This document shows, in pieces, positions 24,216-34,368 of a stretch of 64,000 nt of DNA. Position numbers and translations under genes: made by a program. Source of the DNA: Patellaria atrata CBS 101060 (taxonomy: Eukaryota > Ascomycota > Dothideomycetes > Patellariales > Patellariaceae); NCBI GenBank assembly GCA_010093705.1, contig MU006095.1:624315-688314 (forward strand), given 5' to 3'. The notes beneath the pieces are model-generated. The model made no database searches. It had not been told where the DNA came from and was given only the letters and a program-made list of their open reading frames with translations. Each line of letters starts with the position of its first letter. The first letter of the stretch is position 1.

Positions 24216-25090
24216 TCTCTTAAAAGTTAGTAAGATGTTTCTTAAGCTTAGATAGTAGCTGCTAGCCGCGAGCGCAGAGAAGTCCATTTTTTAAGGTAAT
24301 CATTTATTAGCTATTAGTTATCATTTGTCGTGTTGTTTGTCGTGCGGTCTGTCGTGCGTTTTGTCGTCTCGTTTGTCGTCTACCGTTTGTTGTGTCGTTT
24401 GCCGTGTCGTTTCTCGTGCCGTTTGTCGTGTCATTTATCTTTATCGTTTATCCTTATCGTTTGTCGTTGTTGTTTGTTATTATCGTTTGTTAGTATCGTT
24501 TGCTGTATACTTACTATAAGCCTAACCATATACTCTAAACCTAATACTATAACAGATAATGCTAATCTATTACGTCGGAGGCTATCTCGAATGTTAAACC
24601 TTCTAGTACTATATACTCGAAATATAGAATAAAGGGAAGCGCAAAGTTTAGGATAGTAATATACCCCCCTTTCTAAGACCTGATACTTTATCTAAGTTCT
24701 AAGAATTGGACGCCCCTCATATTATCCCACAAGAATACCCTTTCCGCAAAGCGATCAGGGGATTCGGGATCATGATGGTCTTTGGTGGCATGATACCCAA
24801 GAATAAGGGGGTTTAAAGGTTATTACGGAGAAATAGTTCTCTTAAAACTTATATATTATAAAAATAATGCTCATACTCTATAATTGCTATTATGAGTATC
24901 AGAACCATCTTTTTATATATCGTAATAATGCCTATACTTTTAAGACTATGACATCCCCTGAAAGTAACATCAACTTTTATGGCGCCTTCGTCCTCAGCAC
25001 GACAACAACCCCCAAACAATTCACTACGCCCTGGCAATGCTTCAACCAACATCTAAGCATCGTCAACATCGTTATCATGCTTAAGGTCAT
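24216..25090. other. Intergenic, AT-rich, possible transposon remnant
   Basis: After the TCGTTTG-type repeat, the rest is AT-rich. A short frame at about 24725-24825 (RGFGIMMVFGGMIPKNKG) recalls the MVWG block of Tc1/mariner transposases, but nothing flanks it to confirm this. Confidence 0.35.
24320..24505 (+). repeat. Imperfect TCGTTTGTCGTG repeat
   Basis: About 185 bp built from imperfect steps of TCGTTTGTCGTG and TATCGTTTGTTG. The G/T-rich plus strand suggests slippage growth. It lies about 100 bp past the regulator's stop codon. Confidence 0.8.
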
Positions 25091-28000
25091 CTAATACCTG
25101 CGCTCATAACCGTCGTCACCGTAGCCCCTAGGTTCGCCATAGCCTCTCCACTCACCATACTCATCCCTTCCTCCATGCTCCCGCCTCTCACCATACTCAT
25201 CCCTTCCTCCATGCTCCCGCCTCTCACCATAGCTCCCTCCAGAGCCGTATTCATTGTGCTGACCATAGCCTCCGCCAGACCCATACTCTTCACGCCGGCC
25301 GTAACCGCTGGATCCATATTCCTGGAGTCCGCCATACTCCTCACGAGAGCCATATCCTCCACTAGAACCATACTCCTGTTGATGCGAGCCATATCCGCCC
25401 CCAGAACTATATTCCTGGCGGCCGGTATATCCATCGCCGGAACCATACTCTTGCTGCTCCGAATGATACTCGCGTTCTCCACCACCATAACCTGGGCGTT
25501 CACCGTAGCCGGTGCGCTCACCCTCTCCTAAGCTACCTCCGTACTTTTCACGTTTCTTGCGTTCTTTCTCAGCCTTCTTGCGTGCCTTTTTCTCGTAATC
25601 ATCATCAGAGTCATCATCGTCATCTTCATCGTCATCGTCATCGCGACGGCCGTATTTCTTCTTCTGCTCTTTTTCGCGCTTCTTGCGCTCTTTTTCAGCC
25701 TTCTTACGTTGCTTTTTCTCGTAATCTTCATCAGAGTCATCTTCTTTGCCGTACTTGCTGCCGTAGTGCCTAGTTCGATTAGAATATTGTCCTAATAGCT
25801 ATGATAACAGCACTTACCTGGATTCGGAAGAGTAGTACTCGCCGCTACGAGTGAAACCTTCAGTCTTCTCCTCAGACTGCCATTGACCACCAGGGCGTTC
25901 GTATCTTGTCTCCTCACGACGCTCATATCCTCCTCCATATGAGCTTTCATGAACTTCAGTCTTATACCCGTAGCCTGTAGTGCTTGATCTGCCATCCTGC
26001 TCATATCGAGAGTACTCCTCACTCCTTGCACCACCAGGGTATTCAGTGGTCTTGTACTCTGCCTGACCGTACCGGTCATCACGTTCACGCGAAGCCTTTC
26101 GGTGTCCAGTTTCCTGATAACTGGAGGAATAGGAGCCGTCTTTGTTATACCCTTCTTTTTTAGACTTTTTCTTCTCACTCTTGTCATCTTGAAATGCCCC
26201 ACCGAGAAGACTGGCCCCAACACCACCAACTAGGCCACCGACAAGACCACCGAGAGCTCCACCACCAACCGCTTCGCTAGCTGCCTTACTTACTTCGTGT
26301 ACAGCCTGCTTTTCTGCTTTACTGCCACCAAGATTTCCGAGAACATTGCCACCAATAGCACCAGAGCTCAATGCGGTATTCATATTAGGCATACCAAGGG
26401 GCTTACCACATCCATGGCCTTTGTCGTGGACACCTTCTTTATGATTGCGGCCTTGCTCAACACCATTACGGCTTAACTTATCCCGAAGATCGTCTTTGGC
26501 TCGTTCGCTCTTATCATGCCACCAGTCTTCGACAATACGAAACATAAGCTGGCGGCCATCGCTAGCACCGTCATCGCCGTAGTTACGTAGTGCTGGGTGA
26601 TGGAAAACGCCGTTAATGATGCGACTTAGGGTGCGGTCAATATCAACACGATCGTTATCCCAGCATTCAACGATCTGCGGTACAACCCATTTGAGAACTT
26701 GAGACGCGATCTTTCCGGCTGGCTCATTCAAGACATTACTGAAGTGATCTTTAGAAAGCATAGAATGTGTGGGATCAGAGCAACTATCATCATGGAAGAC
26801 AATATGCTGCTTTTCACGGCTGCTCTGTATGATTTCTGAGGACCCCGTGGCTAGTTCGTTTTTCACCTGCCGGATGATTGGAAGAACATAGGGTGCAAGA
26901 AGCGAAAATACAAAGATGTTGACCTGTTCTTGTAACTGCTCGAGCAACTCCGGCAGGACGGGAATTTGCTCGATAGCTTCTGTGATAGAGTGCATAATTT
27001 CATCGTGAAATTCTAAGATAGGGTAGATCTGCTTCGTAATCTCTTGCATTTGACGGGTGAATTCTTCGGGTTCACGGGGCGTAATATGCATGTTCTGCAT
27101 CTGGTGTGCCTGAGCGTTTTGCTGAAGCTCGTCGGCCTTTCCAGCTTCATCTTTCCCACCAAAGAGGCCCTCGGGAAGTTTATCGAGAAGATCCTTAAGT
27201 GCGCTATTGTTTGGAGCGTTCTCTGAGGCTGCTATAGTGCCTTCGAGTTCTTGGACCTCGGATTGCGTAGCTTTATCGGAGATTTCTCCCATGACAGAGT
27301 GTAGGAAGTCAACACCACCGAAGGTACCGGTGACAAGAGGCCAAATTGGACCGCGAGCGCCTCGAACTTCAACCTGCGTACGACGGCCTACGTGGGGAAA
27401 GACATCTCTTTCACCGAGTTCAATCAATGCTAGCTCAGTATAATTGGAGTGAGCGGAATAATCTAATCCGTCAGTCTTATTCCGGATGTTTAAAGATTTA
27501 GACCTTACCTTCCAAACAATGGCAACCAGTACCAAGAAGTCTCAATGCTTCATAAAGATCTGCCTTGTTCTTCGACCTATTGTAACGGCGACCAAGCTGG
27601 ATAGACCGAGTGAACAGGTTGCGGACAAGACCAGCAGAAGTGGTAATTCCATAATCCTCTGAAGCGATGTATGTTTTAAGGCCGGTCCGCTCGTCGATGC
27701 TGAGTTCGCGGTGTTCGTCAATAGGGCCTCGCAAGCGTCGATCATACTGACGGGCATCGATGTTGTCGGCATAGTCTTTAGGGTTATCGATATGTTCTTC
27801 TGGTCTATAGGAAGTTCGTATTATCAGCCATAGTTCTCCACATAAAGAGTGTTTCATACCTATAGCAGCCGAGTCTTTCGTGAGTGACTTCGAACTCGCC
27901 AGTACCGTACCCAAAGCTCATAAAGCTCAGCACCCATAACAGAATACGAATAGCTTCGGCGCTGACCATCTTGAGTGTTCCCACCTAAGAGCAGTATTAG

Positions 28001-28303
28001 CATTGGAACCGACATTCAAAGGTATTGGTTGGATTTTACATCAACAGCTTGAGAATAGTCACGGAGCCAGTTACCAAAGTAAACACGCTTGACATCCATC
28101 TTATTGAATTTCTTATTTGTAGTTCTCGAGATGAGCAAAGTGAGTAAGGTATCCTCGATATCGCCATGACGCCAATTTGAGCCTTCAATCTTAGCTGTCG
28201 AGGCAATATTTCCGGCACCAAAGGCATGGGTAGGCTTAGCCCAGAGGATGAAGAGGAGCAAGCATGGTAGAAGAAGGGATGGGGAGGGCCTCAGATCAGG
28301 CAT
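25091..28303 (-). CDS. het-C: HET-C homologue (heterokaryon-incompatibility protein)
   Basis: Five exons (28303-28040, 27984-27860, 27804-27509, 27462-25818, 25769-25091) encode 1,002 aa. A signal peptide (LLLPCLLLFILWAKPTHA) is followed by the HET-C core: FGAGNIASTAKIEG, WRHGDIEDTLLTLL, YFGNWLRDYSQAVD, GCYRPEEHIDNPKDYADN, LGRRYNRSKNKADLYEAL, YSAHSNYTELALIELGERD and GTFGGVDFLHSVMGE. A Gly-rich hydrophobic stretch (GGGALGGLVGGLVGGVGASL) could be membrane-active. The tail has two charged repeats (DYEKK.RKKAEKER type) and a long Tyr/Gly/Glu-rich region (QEYGSSGGYG, REEYGSGGGYG, RREHGGRDEYGE twice), ending YGDDGYERRY. In Neurospora het-c alleles trigger cell death when unlike partners fuse, acting at the plasma membrane; the specificity segment lies within the core. 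It lies about 9 kb from the NLR gene. Confidence 0.93.
25151..25230 (-). repeat. 36-bp tandem duplication inside the HET-C tail
   Basis: Two exact copies of a 36-bp unit (starts at 25151 and 25187), with a partial third from 25223, encode RREHGGRDEYGE repeats in frame. The in-frame unit length allows copy-number change without breaking the protein. Confidence 0.9.
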
Positions 28304-29032
28304 TCTCCTTAGCAGTTTGAAGGTAAAGCGTATTGAGTCTAAGACTAGGTAGTCAACAAAAGTTTTATGGACGTGGTTGAGAGTGAATTAGAAATGCCTT
28401 GAAGGGTACAGGTTTGAGTAGTTATAGCAAGGTGTAGCAGTAGAGGGGTGATTTGGGATTTAGTGGGGGTGTCTCAGGTTCAGCTGCTGTCGTCACGGAG
28501 ATCCCACAACTGGTCAAAGCTTCTGCAGTTAAAGCAGGATTTGCCTGTGATAATCCAAGAAATACCAAGCCGAGTTTTAAACCAACCTCACTTCATCCTC
28601 TGATGTATGTTTGTTCAGCAAGTTCTCTGTACAGCTTAAGATACAGTTGAACAGCTTTTTACAAGTCAATGTCCCCTCCAATAGAACCTCACATATATGT
28701 TAGAGTCATAATCAGAACTATAGGACTTAGTACACAAGCACAATTTCATGCAATTGGGTCCTATTGCGATAAGGGTATGAGATAAGGTCCCTTGATGATG
28801 AGTATGTCGCACCGAGCAGTTATGGAGAAAAGCCATTTCCAATATCCGTGAAAGAGCAAAGTTGTGACTCCACGAAGTAAAACTTCTCTGAGCTAGCCCT
28901 CTTCAAGAAATATGAAGATGATTCCAATCCTTGAAATGTTCCGGGATCAGATCCACTAATGAATGCAGGAGACCTTGAATAGTAGGTCCCCCAATGTTGC
29001 ACCACCTAGGGAATAGTAGACCGATCATATCT
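28304..29032. promoter_or_regulatory. Intergenic region upstream of HET-C
   Basis: This is the 5' flank of the het-C gene and the 3' flank of the crystallin-like gene. No gene or repeat recognised. Confidence 0.4.
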
Positions 29033-29520
29033 TCAGATCCAGCAGCGCACACTACTGAGTCTATCCGCGAAGCCGTAGTTCCTCAGCCAATTTTGCTTAC
29101 GCGGGCTGCCATCGCTACCGGCAGTATGTGTGCTACCTTTGCAGTTACCATCGCTAGACAATCAATATTTCAGCCAAGTTGTCGCCGAGTCTAAGATGGG
29201 AAATAATAAAAAAAAATCCAATGTACGTACGCATACAAGACGCAGTGACTCTTATCTCCCTGGACCTCGAAGGCCTCCGCCTTGTCATTCATACCACGGT
29301 TCAGATTGACGCACTCAGAGTCATTGTAGTTATAGCTTTCACAGTCGCCGTGGAATCCTTTGGCCGTGCAGATACGCCACTCACGACGGGCCATCGCTCT
29401 TCCTGAGTCTGTGACGATCTCAGTGAGAGCAGAGGACTCATCGGGAAGAGGGGTCGCAGTTATGACGCAAGAGAAAGTGAAGAGGGTAGCAATGAGAATT
29501 GTGAAAGGGAGGAAACGCAT
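29033..29520 (-). CDS. Small secreted beta/gamma-crystallin-like protein
   Basis: Two exons, 29520-29231 and 29153-29033, with a 77-nt intron (gtacgt...gtctag), give 136 aa. There is a clear signal peptide (FLPFTILIATLFTFSCVITA), a short pro-like segment with RAMARREW, then a Cys-containing domain. WRICTAKGFHGDCESYNYN and CVLYADGNCKGS look like paired Greek-key half-motifs, and the ending FADRLSSVRC is typical of small fungal crystallin-fold secreted proteins. The unspliced frame would end in a poorly related tail; the second exon supplies NCKGS...SVRC. It is expected to be secreted and disulphide-bonded. Comparable fungal proteins are proposed effectors, antimicrobial or stress proteins. Exact function is unknown. 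Confidence 0.75.
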
Positions 29521-30888
29521 GATCTTTGATGAAGTTGTGCTGAACTGTGGAGTCAGTGAAGTGAGTTCTTGGTATATGAATTATGATGAAGTTGCTTGGT
29601 AGATGTTGCAAAATTTTCAAGAACAGGAGAATGAAAGAGCTTTTATACTAAGGCATTCGAAGGGTATAAAGGCCGCATGACTCACTCAGAAGGTATGGAT
29701 ATGGCAGTCATACGGCTTCCAAGACTGTTCGTTCGCAATCATAAGATCTTTTACACGTCATGGCGTCATAAGGAAGACGGTATGGTATGGCAGTCATACG
29801 TTATTTCAGATTGCTCGTTTGAAATCATAAGGTCTTTTACACGTCATGGCGTTATAAAGAAGAGTTGTTCCTGATAGCAGGCGAGCTTGAGAAGGTATGA
29901 TGCGGCAGTGTAGTCATACATTATTCTAGATTGTTCGTTTGCAATCGTAAGATCTTTTACACACGATGTTTATTCCGGAGCTATTTTGTTAAATCGAGCA
30001 TTCCGTATAGGCCATTACTAGTAATTTACATGAATCTACTTATGATAGTATTTCACATCCGACGATTGCCTATCAAGCCGATATTTGCATTTATGAACCC
30101 CTTAACCCGACAAAGGGAAACCGGTAGCATCGCCATGTTGACCCGACACATTATCAGTGCATCATTAGGACACAGTAAGATTCGCTGGCTCGAGCAACCG
30201 TATTCAGCTCGTTCCTCATCAGAGCGGTTGCGTGTAAGACGCAACAATTCGCATCTCAGTTTCCTGTTAAGATGTTCCTGATACAAAATGTATCCTAGTA
30301 TAACGATACTAAAAGATATGAAGAAATTATGTAATGAATCAACAAGATAATTGAACAATTAATTCTTCGAATACATTTAGAACAAATTTAACTTCCAGAA
30401 ATAGGCAACAAAGATTTACTCGAAATAAGTAATTAGGACTCTTATGACGTCTGGATGCTTGGACTGGCTGTGGTATTCAGTCTGACAGGGAAGATCTATT
30501 AACCGAATTTTTCTAACCTTTGATAGCGTAAAGTCTAGCCTTCCTTAGAAAGTTAAGGTTACTGTTTAATAGTAATAATCCATATCTAATTATTCTCTAG
30601 TTAAGTCCCTAGTTGTTCGGAAATCCATTCAAGAAACTGAGAAGTAGCTACCGTTAAAGAAGATTTAAGGAGTAAGATGATATTTTTGATGGAAGGTCAC
30701 CTACCTGTGGGTTTAGGATAACAGATAGTTAGAGGAATAGTTGAAAACTTTGCATAAAGTTAATTGTCTGAGACTTATATGTAGAGTTTAGATTATACAT
30801 GTATATGACTGGGTTATTCGTTATATGCCACTTGCCCCTGGTTTTATAAACCTTCTCAACGTTTCACTAAGCAGAATCACTAGAGGCC
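29521..30888. other. Intergenic, includes three-copy direct repeat
   Basis: Apart from the repeat at 29692-29968 no coding or RNA gene is recognised. The part after 30300 is AT-rich and shows nothing further. Confidence 0.45.
29692..29968 (+). repeat. Three diverged direct repeats
   Basis: Three copies start at 29692, 29779 and 29893. Each contains GGTATG...GGCAGT, GTCATAC, TGTTCGTT-type and AATCATAAGATCTTTTACAC blocks; spacing is 87 and 114 bp. The repeat sits in the upstream flank of the crystallin-like gene. Confidence 0.85.
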
Positions 30889-31979
30889 CTAATTTCTGAT
30901 GCAGCCGCTCTTATTAGTCAACTCCGATGGGCAAGTAACCGGCTCCCAGTTTACGTTAGGATTGTCGGCCCCCTGAAACCAATCAAACCGCCAATAGCAA
31001 CCAGGTTTCAACTTCTCCGGGAATGAATCACATTGCGATCTAGATGATATCCCACCGTACTGCGCTCCCCATCCATTTGGTGGTGCCCCCCATTGATTCG
31101 TGCAGGCGTTAAATTGACCGACGCCGCCGCCGGGCATAGCGATGTCGAAGTGATTGTTACCAAGGTCTCCACCTGTGTTCGTAGCTTGGACAATCATGGT
31201 TTTGCCGGACACCGGACCGGATGTAAAGGTGAGTCTGTATCGAGGTCAATTTCTGGCTGATATGATGTTGTATAAAACCCTAAGATCGAGGGCGGGTGAA
31301 GTGCATCCTTTCTCTCTTCAACCGGTTTACTGTACACTTGCTCTCATATTACCTCTGAAGAGAATGTACTACCTCTCAGTACTCCTCAATTCCCCATAGT
31401 CGAGGTTATAAAATGCGGCAGAATAAGTGTACAATTACCCACAGGCCGAACTCGATGGTATATCACGGCCTGTACAGCAAGTATACAGTAACCGACAAGC
31501 CAGAATCTCTAGTAAGGCGGAGATTATACGAAAAGGGAACAACAAGGTAGGGCGGCCACTTTGTGAATGAATATGGGGCGTAAAATTGAGGAAGACTTAC
31601 TTATAGCAAGCACAACACCAACTGCTCTCAGTCTGTCCTTGGAGCCTAACAGCAGCAAATCCATAGGCGAGGTCATCACTGACGGCCCATGGGCTTTGGT
31701 TTGTGCACATATATGCCTCGCCTCCCCCGTTGTCACAGGCATTGCGAGCTGCCATGTTGGCAAGTGGATTGTCATTCTTGTCACAGGACTGGATCGGACG
31801 GTTGACGGGAGCCTTTCCTGACCACCCACAAGATCCTTTACAGCAATCCCAGTAGCATGAAGGTGGTCAGCGCGCCCTGAGGTTCGTTACTGGTAGGAAA
31901 CTTACCGTGTCGTACGGCCTGACTGCTGGGCAATGGCGCTGCTACCAAGAGCAAGGAAGATGGCTGATTTGAGGAGCAT
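30889..31979 (-). CDS. GH45 endoglucanase (secreted cellulase)
   Basis: Three exons, 31979-31906, 31855-31601 and 31234-30889, would encode 224 aa: signal peptide ([17 protein letters not shown]) then a single GH45 catalytic domain with no cellulose-binding module. Hallmarks are [18 protein letters not shown] with catalytic Asp28, [20 protein letters not shown], and [20 protein letters not shown] with the second catalytic Asp at about 140, then [18 protein letters not shown]. It would hydrolyse internal beta-1,4 bonds of cellulose outside the cell. Two oddities: the first intron (31905-31856), needed to join the signal peptide to YWDCC in frame, ends in TG instead of AG; the second intron is 366 nt and contains an LTR-like insert. 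The gene may be spliced at a rare site, carry an assembly error, or be freshly inactivated. Confidence 0.85.
31266..31544 (-). mobile_element. LTR-like insert in the GH45 intron
   Basis: A 279-bp block within the 366-nt intron is bounded by TGTTGT and ACAACA, a TG...CA inverted pair as in LTRs. Normal introns here are about 50-60 nt, so its size fits an insertion. No matching target duplication is seen, and no second copy is in the window. It is probably an old solo LTR. Confidence 0.4.
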
Positions 31980-32938
31980 GGTAAACGTAGTGTTTTATTC
32001 TTTGTAGAAAGTGAGAAAAAGTACAATGCGAGAGATTAGCTTGCTCTCTTTTTTAGGTGTTGTCCGAGAACCAGCTGTTCCTGTTTGACTTTTTCAACGG
32101 TCTGGGTTATGGAGCAATGATAGCCTTATATTTACATCCCCACCGCCATTTTTCTCAGTAACTTTGACGAAGGAGCACTAGTAGCACAAGGTCTAACCCT
32201 CACTTCCTCCACGTTCATTTCCACACTGACTAGAAACTGGGAAGACTCGGAGATCGGAAATGCAGTCGACCCTGATGGCTCCATTTTCATTAACTGGCGG
32301 TTCAAGTAAAGCTTGATTTTTCAGAACGAGGTGGTGGTACCGCTTCATTTTTCATTTGGAAATTCGGCTCTCTCTCGAATAGATAGAAAGCGGGGATGGT
32401 TGTTTCAAAGTTTGGTGTTATCCATGAAGCAATCTGGGAAATCCTTGTTCGATCGTCATGGTTACGCCTGTCCGTTTAATCCATAAGAGCAGGTTGTTAT
32501 TTATTTATGATAAAATCCTTTGCGGGGAAACTCTTTCGCAAGACAAACCATTTTACATTTGATATGTCGTTCAGGGGTAGATGAGCATATTGCTAGTAGG
32601 TACTTCTGGTCGGCCCGCACAGGCCCGTTCCGGCGCCTCAACCTTAAATGTCGGGTCAAAGTCACGAGAGCGAAGCCTACGTTTACGTCATAATGTGTTC
32701 AGTGTGCGGTAGCCAAAATACAGTACCTAAGTTGTTAATCCGATGTCAAACCTAAGGTAAGCCTGAATCTTCCCCCATCTGCAGAATCCTCATCAGTTAA
32801 TATCTCTTCAACTTCCTGTTATCTCTCCCCAGTGCAATTGCCGAACCACCAAGCCCACTCTGTCTTAGCATTTTCTTGAACCAAACTAGCACCATTCTTC
32901 TTGTTCTTCTCAACATAAGAGCACCGCAAATTTGAATC
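31980..32938. other. Intergenic region
   Basis: This includes the GH45 promoter side. Nothing recognised. Confidence 0.4.
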
Positions 32939-33169
32939 ATGGGAGGCGCAAACAAACCGACTGGAGGCGACAGCGAGCATAAACCAAAACCTACAGAATC
33001 TCGTGATGATGATGCTCTTGTCCGCGCAGCATGGGATGAAGTCCATGGCGACAAAGCCCCAGCCGAAGAGGGAAATGAGCCGTCTGATATTCAGAAGACA
33101 ACAAAAGGGACAGAGATCGCAAACGAGATACGGAAGGACGAAGAAACATCTTCAAGCAATAAGCTTTAG
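32939..33169 (+). CDS. Small hydrophilic hypothetical protein
   Basis: A single 76-codon frame begins MGGANKPTGG and ends SSSNKL. It is highly charged (many Lys, Asp and Glu), with no hydrophobic segment, cysteine or recognised domain. Such short acidic, probably disordered proteins are common in fungal genomes, but chance open frames of this size also occur. The ATG has an acceptable context (GAATCATGG). Called with reserve. Confidence 0.35.
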   Translation: MGGANKPTGGDSEHKPKPTESRDDDALVRAAWDEVHGDKAPAEEGNEPSDIQKTTKGTEIANEIRKDEETSSSNKL

Positions 33170-33435
33170 TACATTTGCTCTTATTTTCGGCTACGAAGAC
33201 TCGGCCCGAGGTACTAGAAACGAGCCCTAGAACTAATTCTACCACAGACAAACCTGTGAAGCTATCCTCAAGCTTTTAGGACAACGGGTTTAAGATCCTA
33301 TATGTAAAATGGACAACTATTCAACAGTATTGTATGATATAGATATTTTCCCCAAAACATCCACAGAATAATTCAAAGTTCCACCAGATAAGTCTTCTAC
33401 TCAGAGCGTACAAACAAAAAGAGCACACATATACT

Positions 33436-33912
33436 ATGGGCATCACCGGAGTGCCCGTCTCCGCCTGGATCCCCTTATAACCCCTCATCTTCATTAGTTC
33501 TGAACAAAATTTGCCGCTGCAAAACCGCTATGGACTCCCTCGACAGCTTTCAATTCCACTATTTCGGTTGCATCGAGAACGCTTCCATAATATACGTAAT
33601 TGGTGAATGGAACTCTCTCGCCTCTCACCATGACTTTCTCAAATCTTCACAGATGCAAGAACTGGGTGACTTACTCAAGGGCGTTATGTCCATGGATTTC
33701 ATGTTTCATCTTCCATTGTCACAGTCAGATCTCATGCTCTCTGCGCCGGCGATATCTCTTGGGAGGTACTTCATCAAATCAGGCGAATATCAAAGGGATA
33801 GTTTTGTTCAAAGCATTTTCTACAGGAGTATGATACCACAGGCAAGGTTACAGGCGGGTGGAGGGTTGATAGGAATGTAGTGAAGGAGGAATTTGTATTA
33901 TTCGCACCGTAG
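33436..33912 (+). pseudogene. Dimeric alpha/beta-barrel (ABM-like) protein, apparently frame-damaged
   Basis: The frame 33530-33880 encodes FQFHYFGCIENASIIYVIGEW, SSQMQELGDLLKGVMSMDFM and APAISLGRYFIKSGEYQRD, resembling fungal ABM-superfamily barrel proteins with the IYVIGEW strand and MxFMFHL-like block. Homology continues in a different frame to a stop at 33910 (EYDTTGKVTGGWRVDRN, EEFVLFAP), so a one-base shift lies between about 33795 and 33825. No intron of normal length explains it; a 40-nt gt...ag alternative exists but loses conserved residues. The N-terminus is also unclear: an ATG at 33436 (MGITG) is in another frame. ABM proteins are small monooxygenase- or dimer-type barrels. It is either an assembly error or a recently lost gene. 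Confidence 0.5.
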
Positions 33913-34368
33913 GAAACCGTGGAGCAGCGTCTTCGATTTCGGAAAACGGAGGAATGAGCCACGTTTAAAATGATTGAGGAATACACGGAAGATGTAGATA
34001 TTAAACACTTGAAGAAAATTGACTTGTAATACGGTCTGGAATCGTTCCGTAGACGTGGAACTCATATGACAATATTATTTAATGTAGGTCGTCTGAGCAA
34101 TTTGTACTGCGTATGTGAATCGGTGTCCTGAATCGATTGAGTGAGTTCCCCTCTGACCTAGGAATAAACTGTACAGCAGACAGCCAAAAGCCATATCGAG
34201 ACGGTTCGTACGGGAATATTGTAGCACGGCTGTTCCTTGTCGGGACGCATCTTGTTTGCTGCGCGCTGTATTTGAATTTAAATAGTTCCCTTGCTAGAAG
34301 TTGTAGAATATCTACAGAGCTCGGAATATCTGGAATGAGTATGAGATACTGTCGATAGGGCCATTCAG
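33913..34368. other. Intergenic region
   Basis: Nothing recognised. Confidence 0.4.

Noticed and set aside
24720-24830. Possible Tc1/mariner transposase block (MVFGG)
   Set aside because: Only about 30 residues and no terminal repeats or other conserved blocks nearby.
29692-29968. Regularly spaced repeats, considered as CRISPR
   Set aside because: Eukaryotic context, only three diverged copies with homologous rather than unique spacers.
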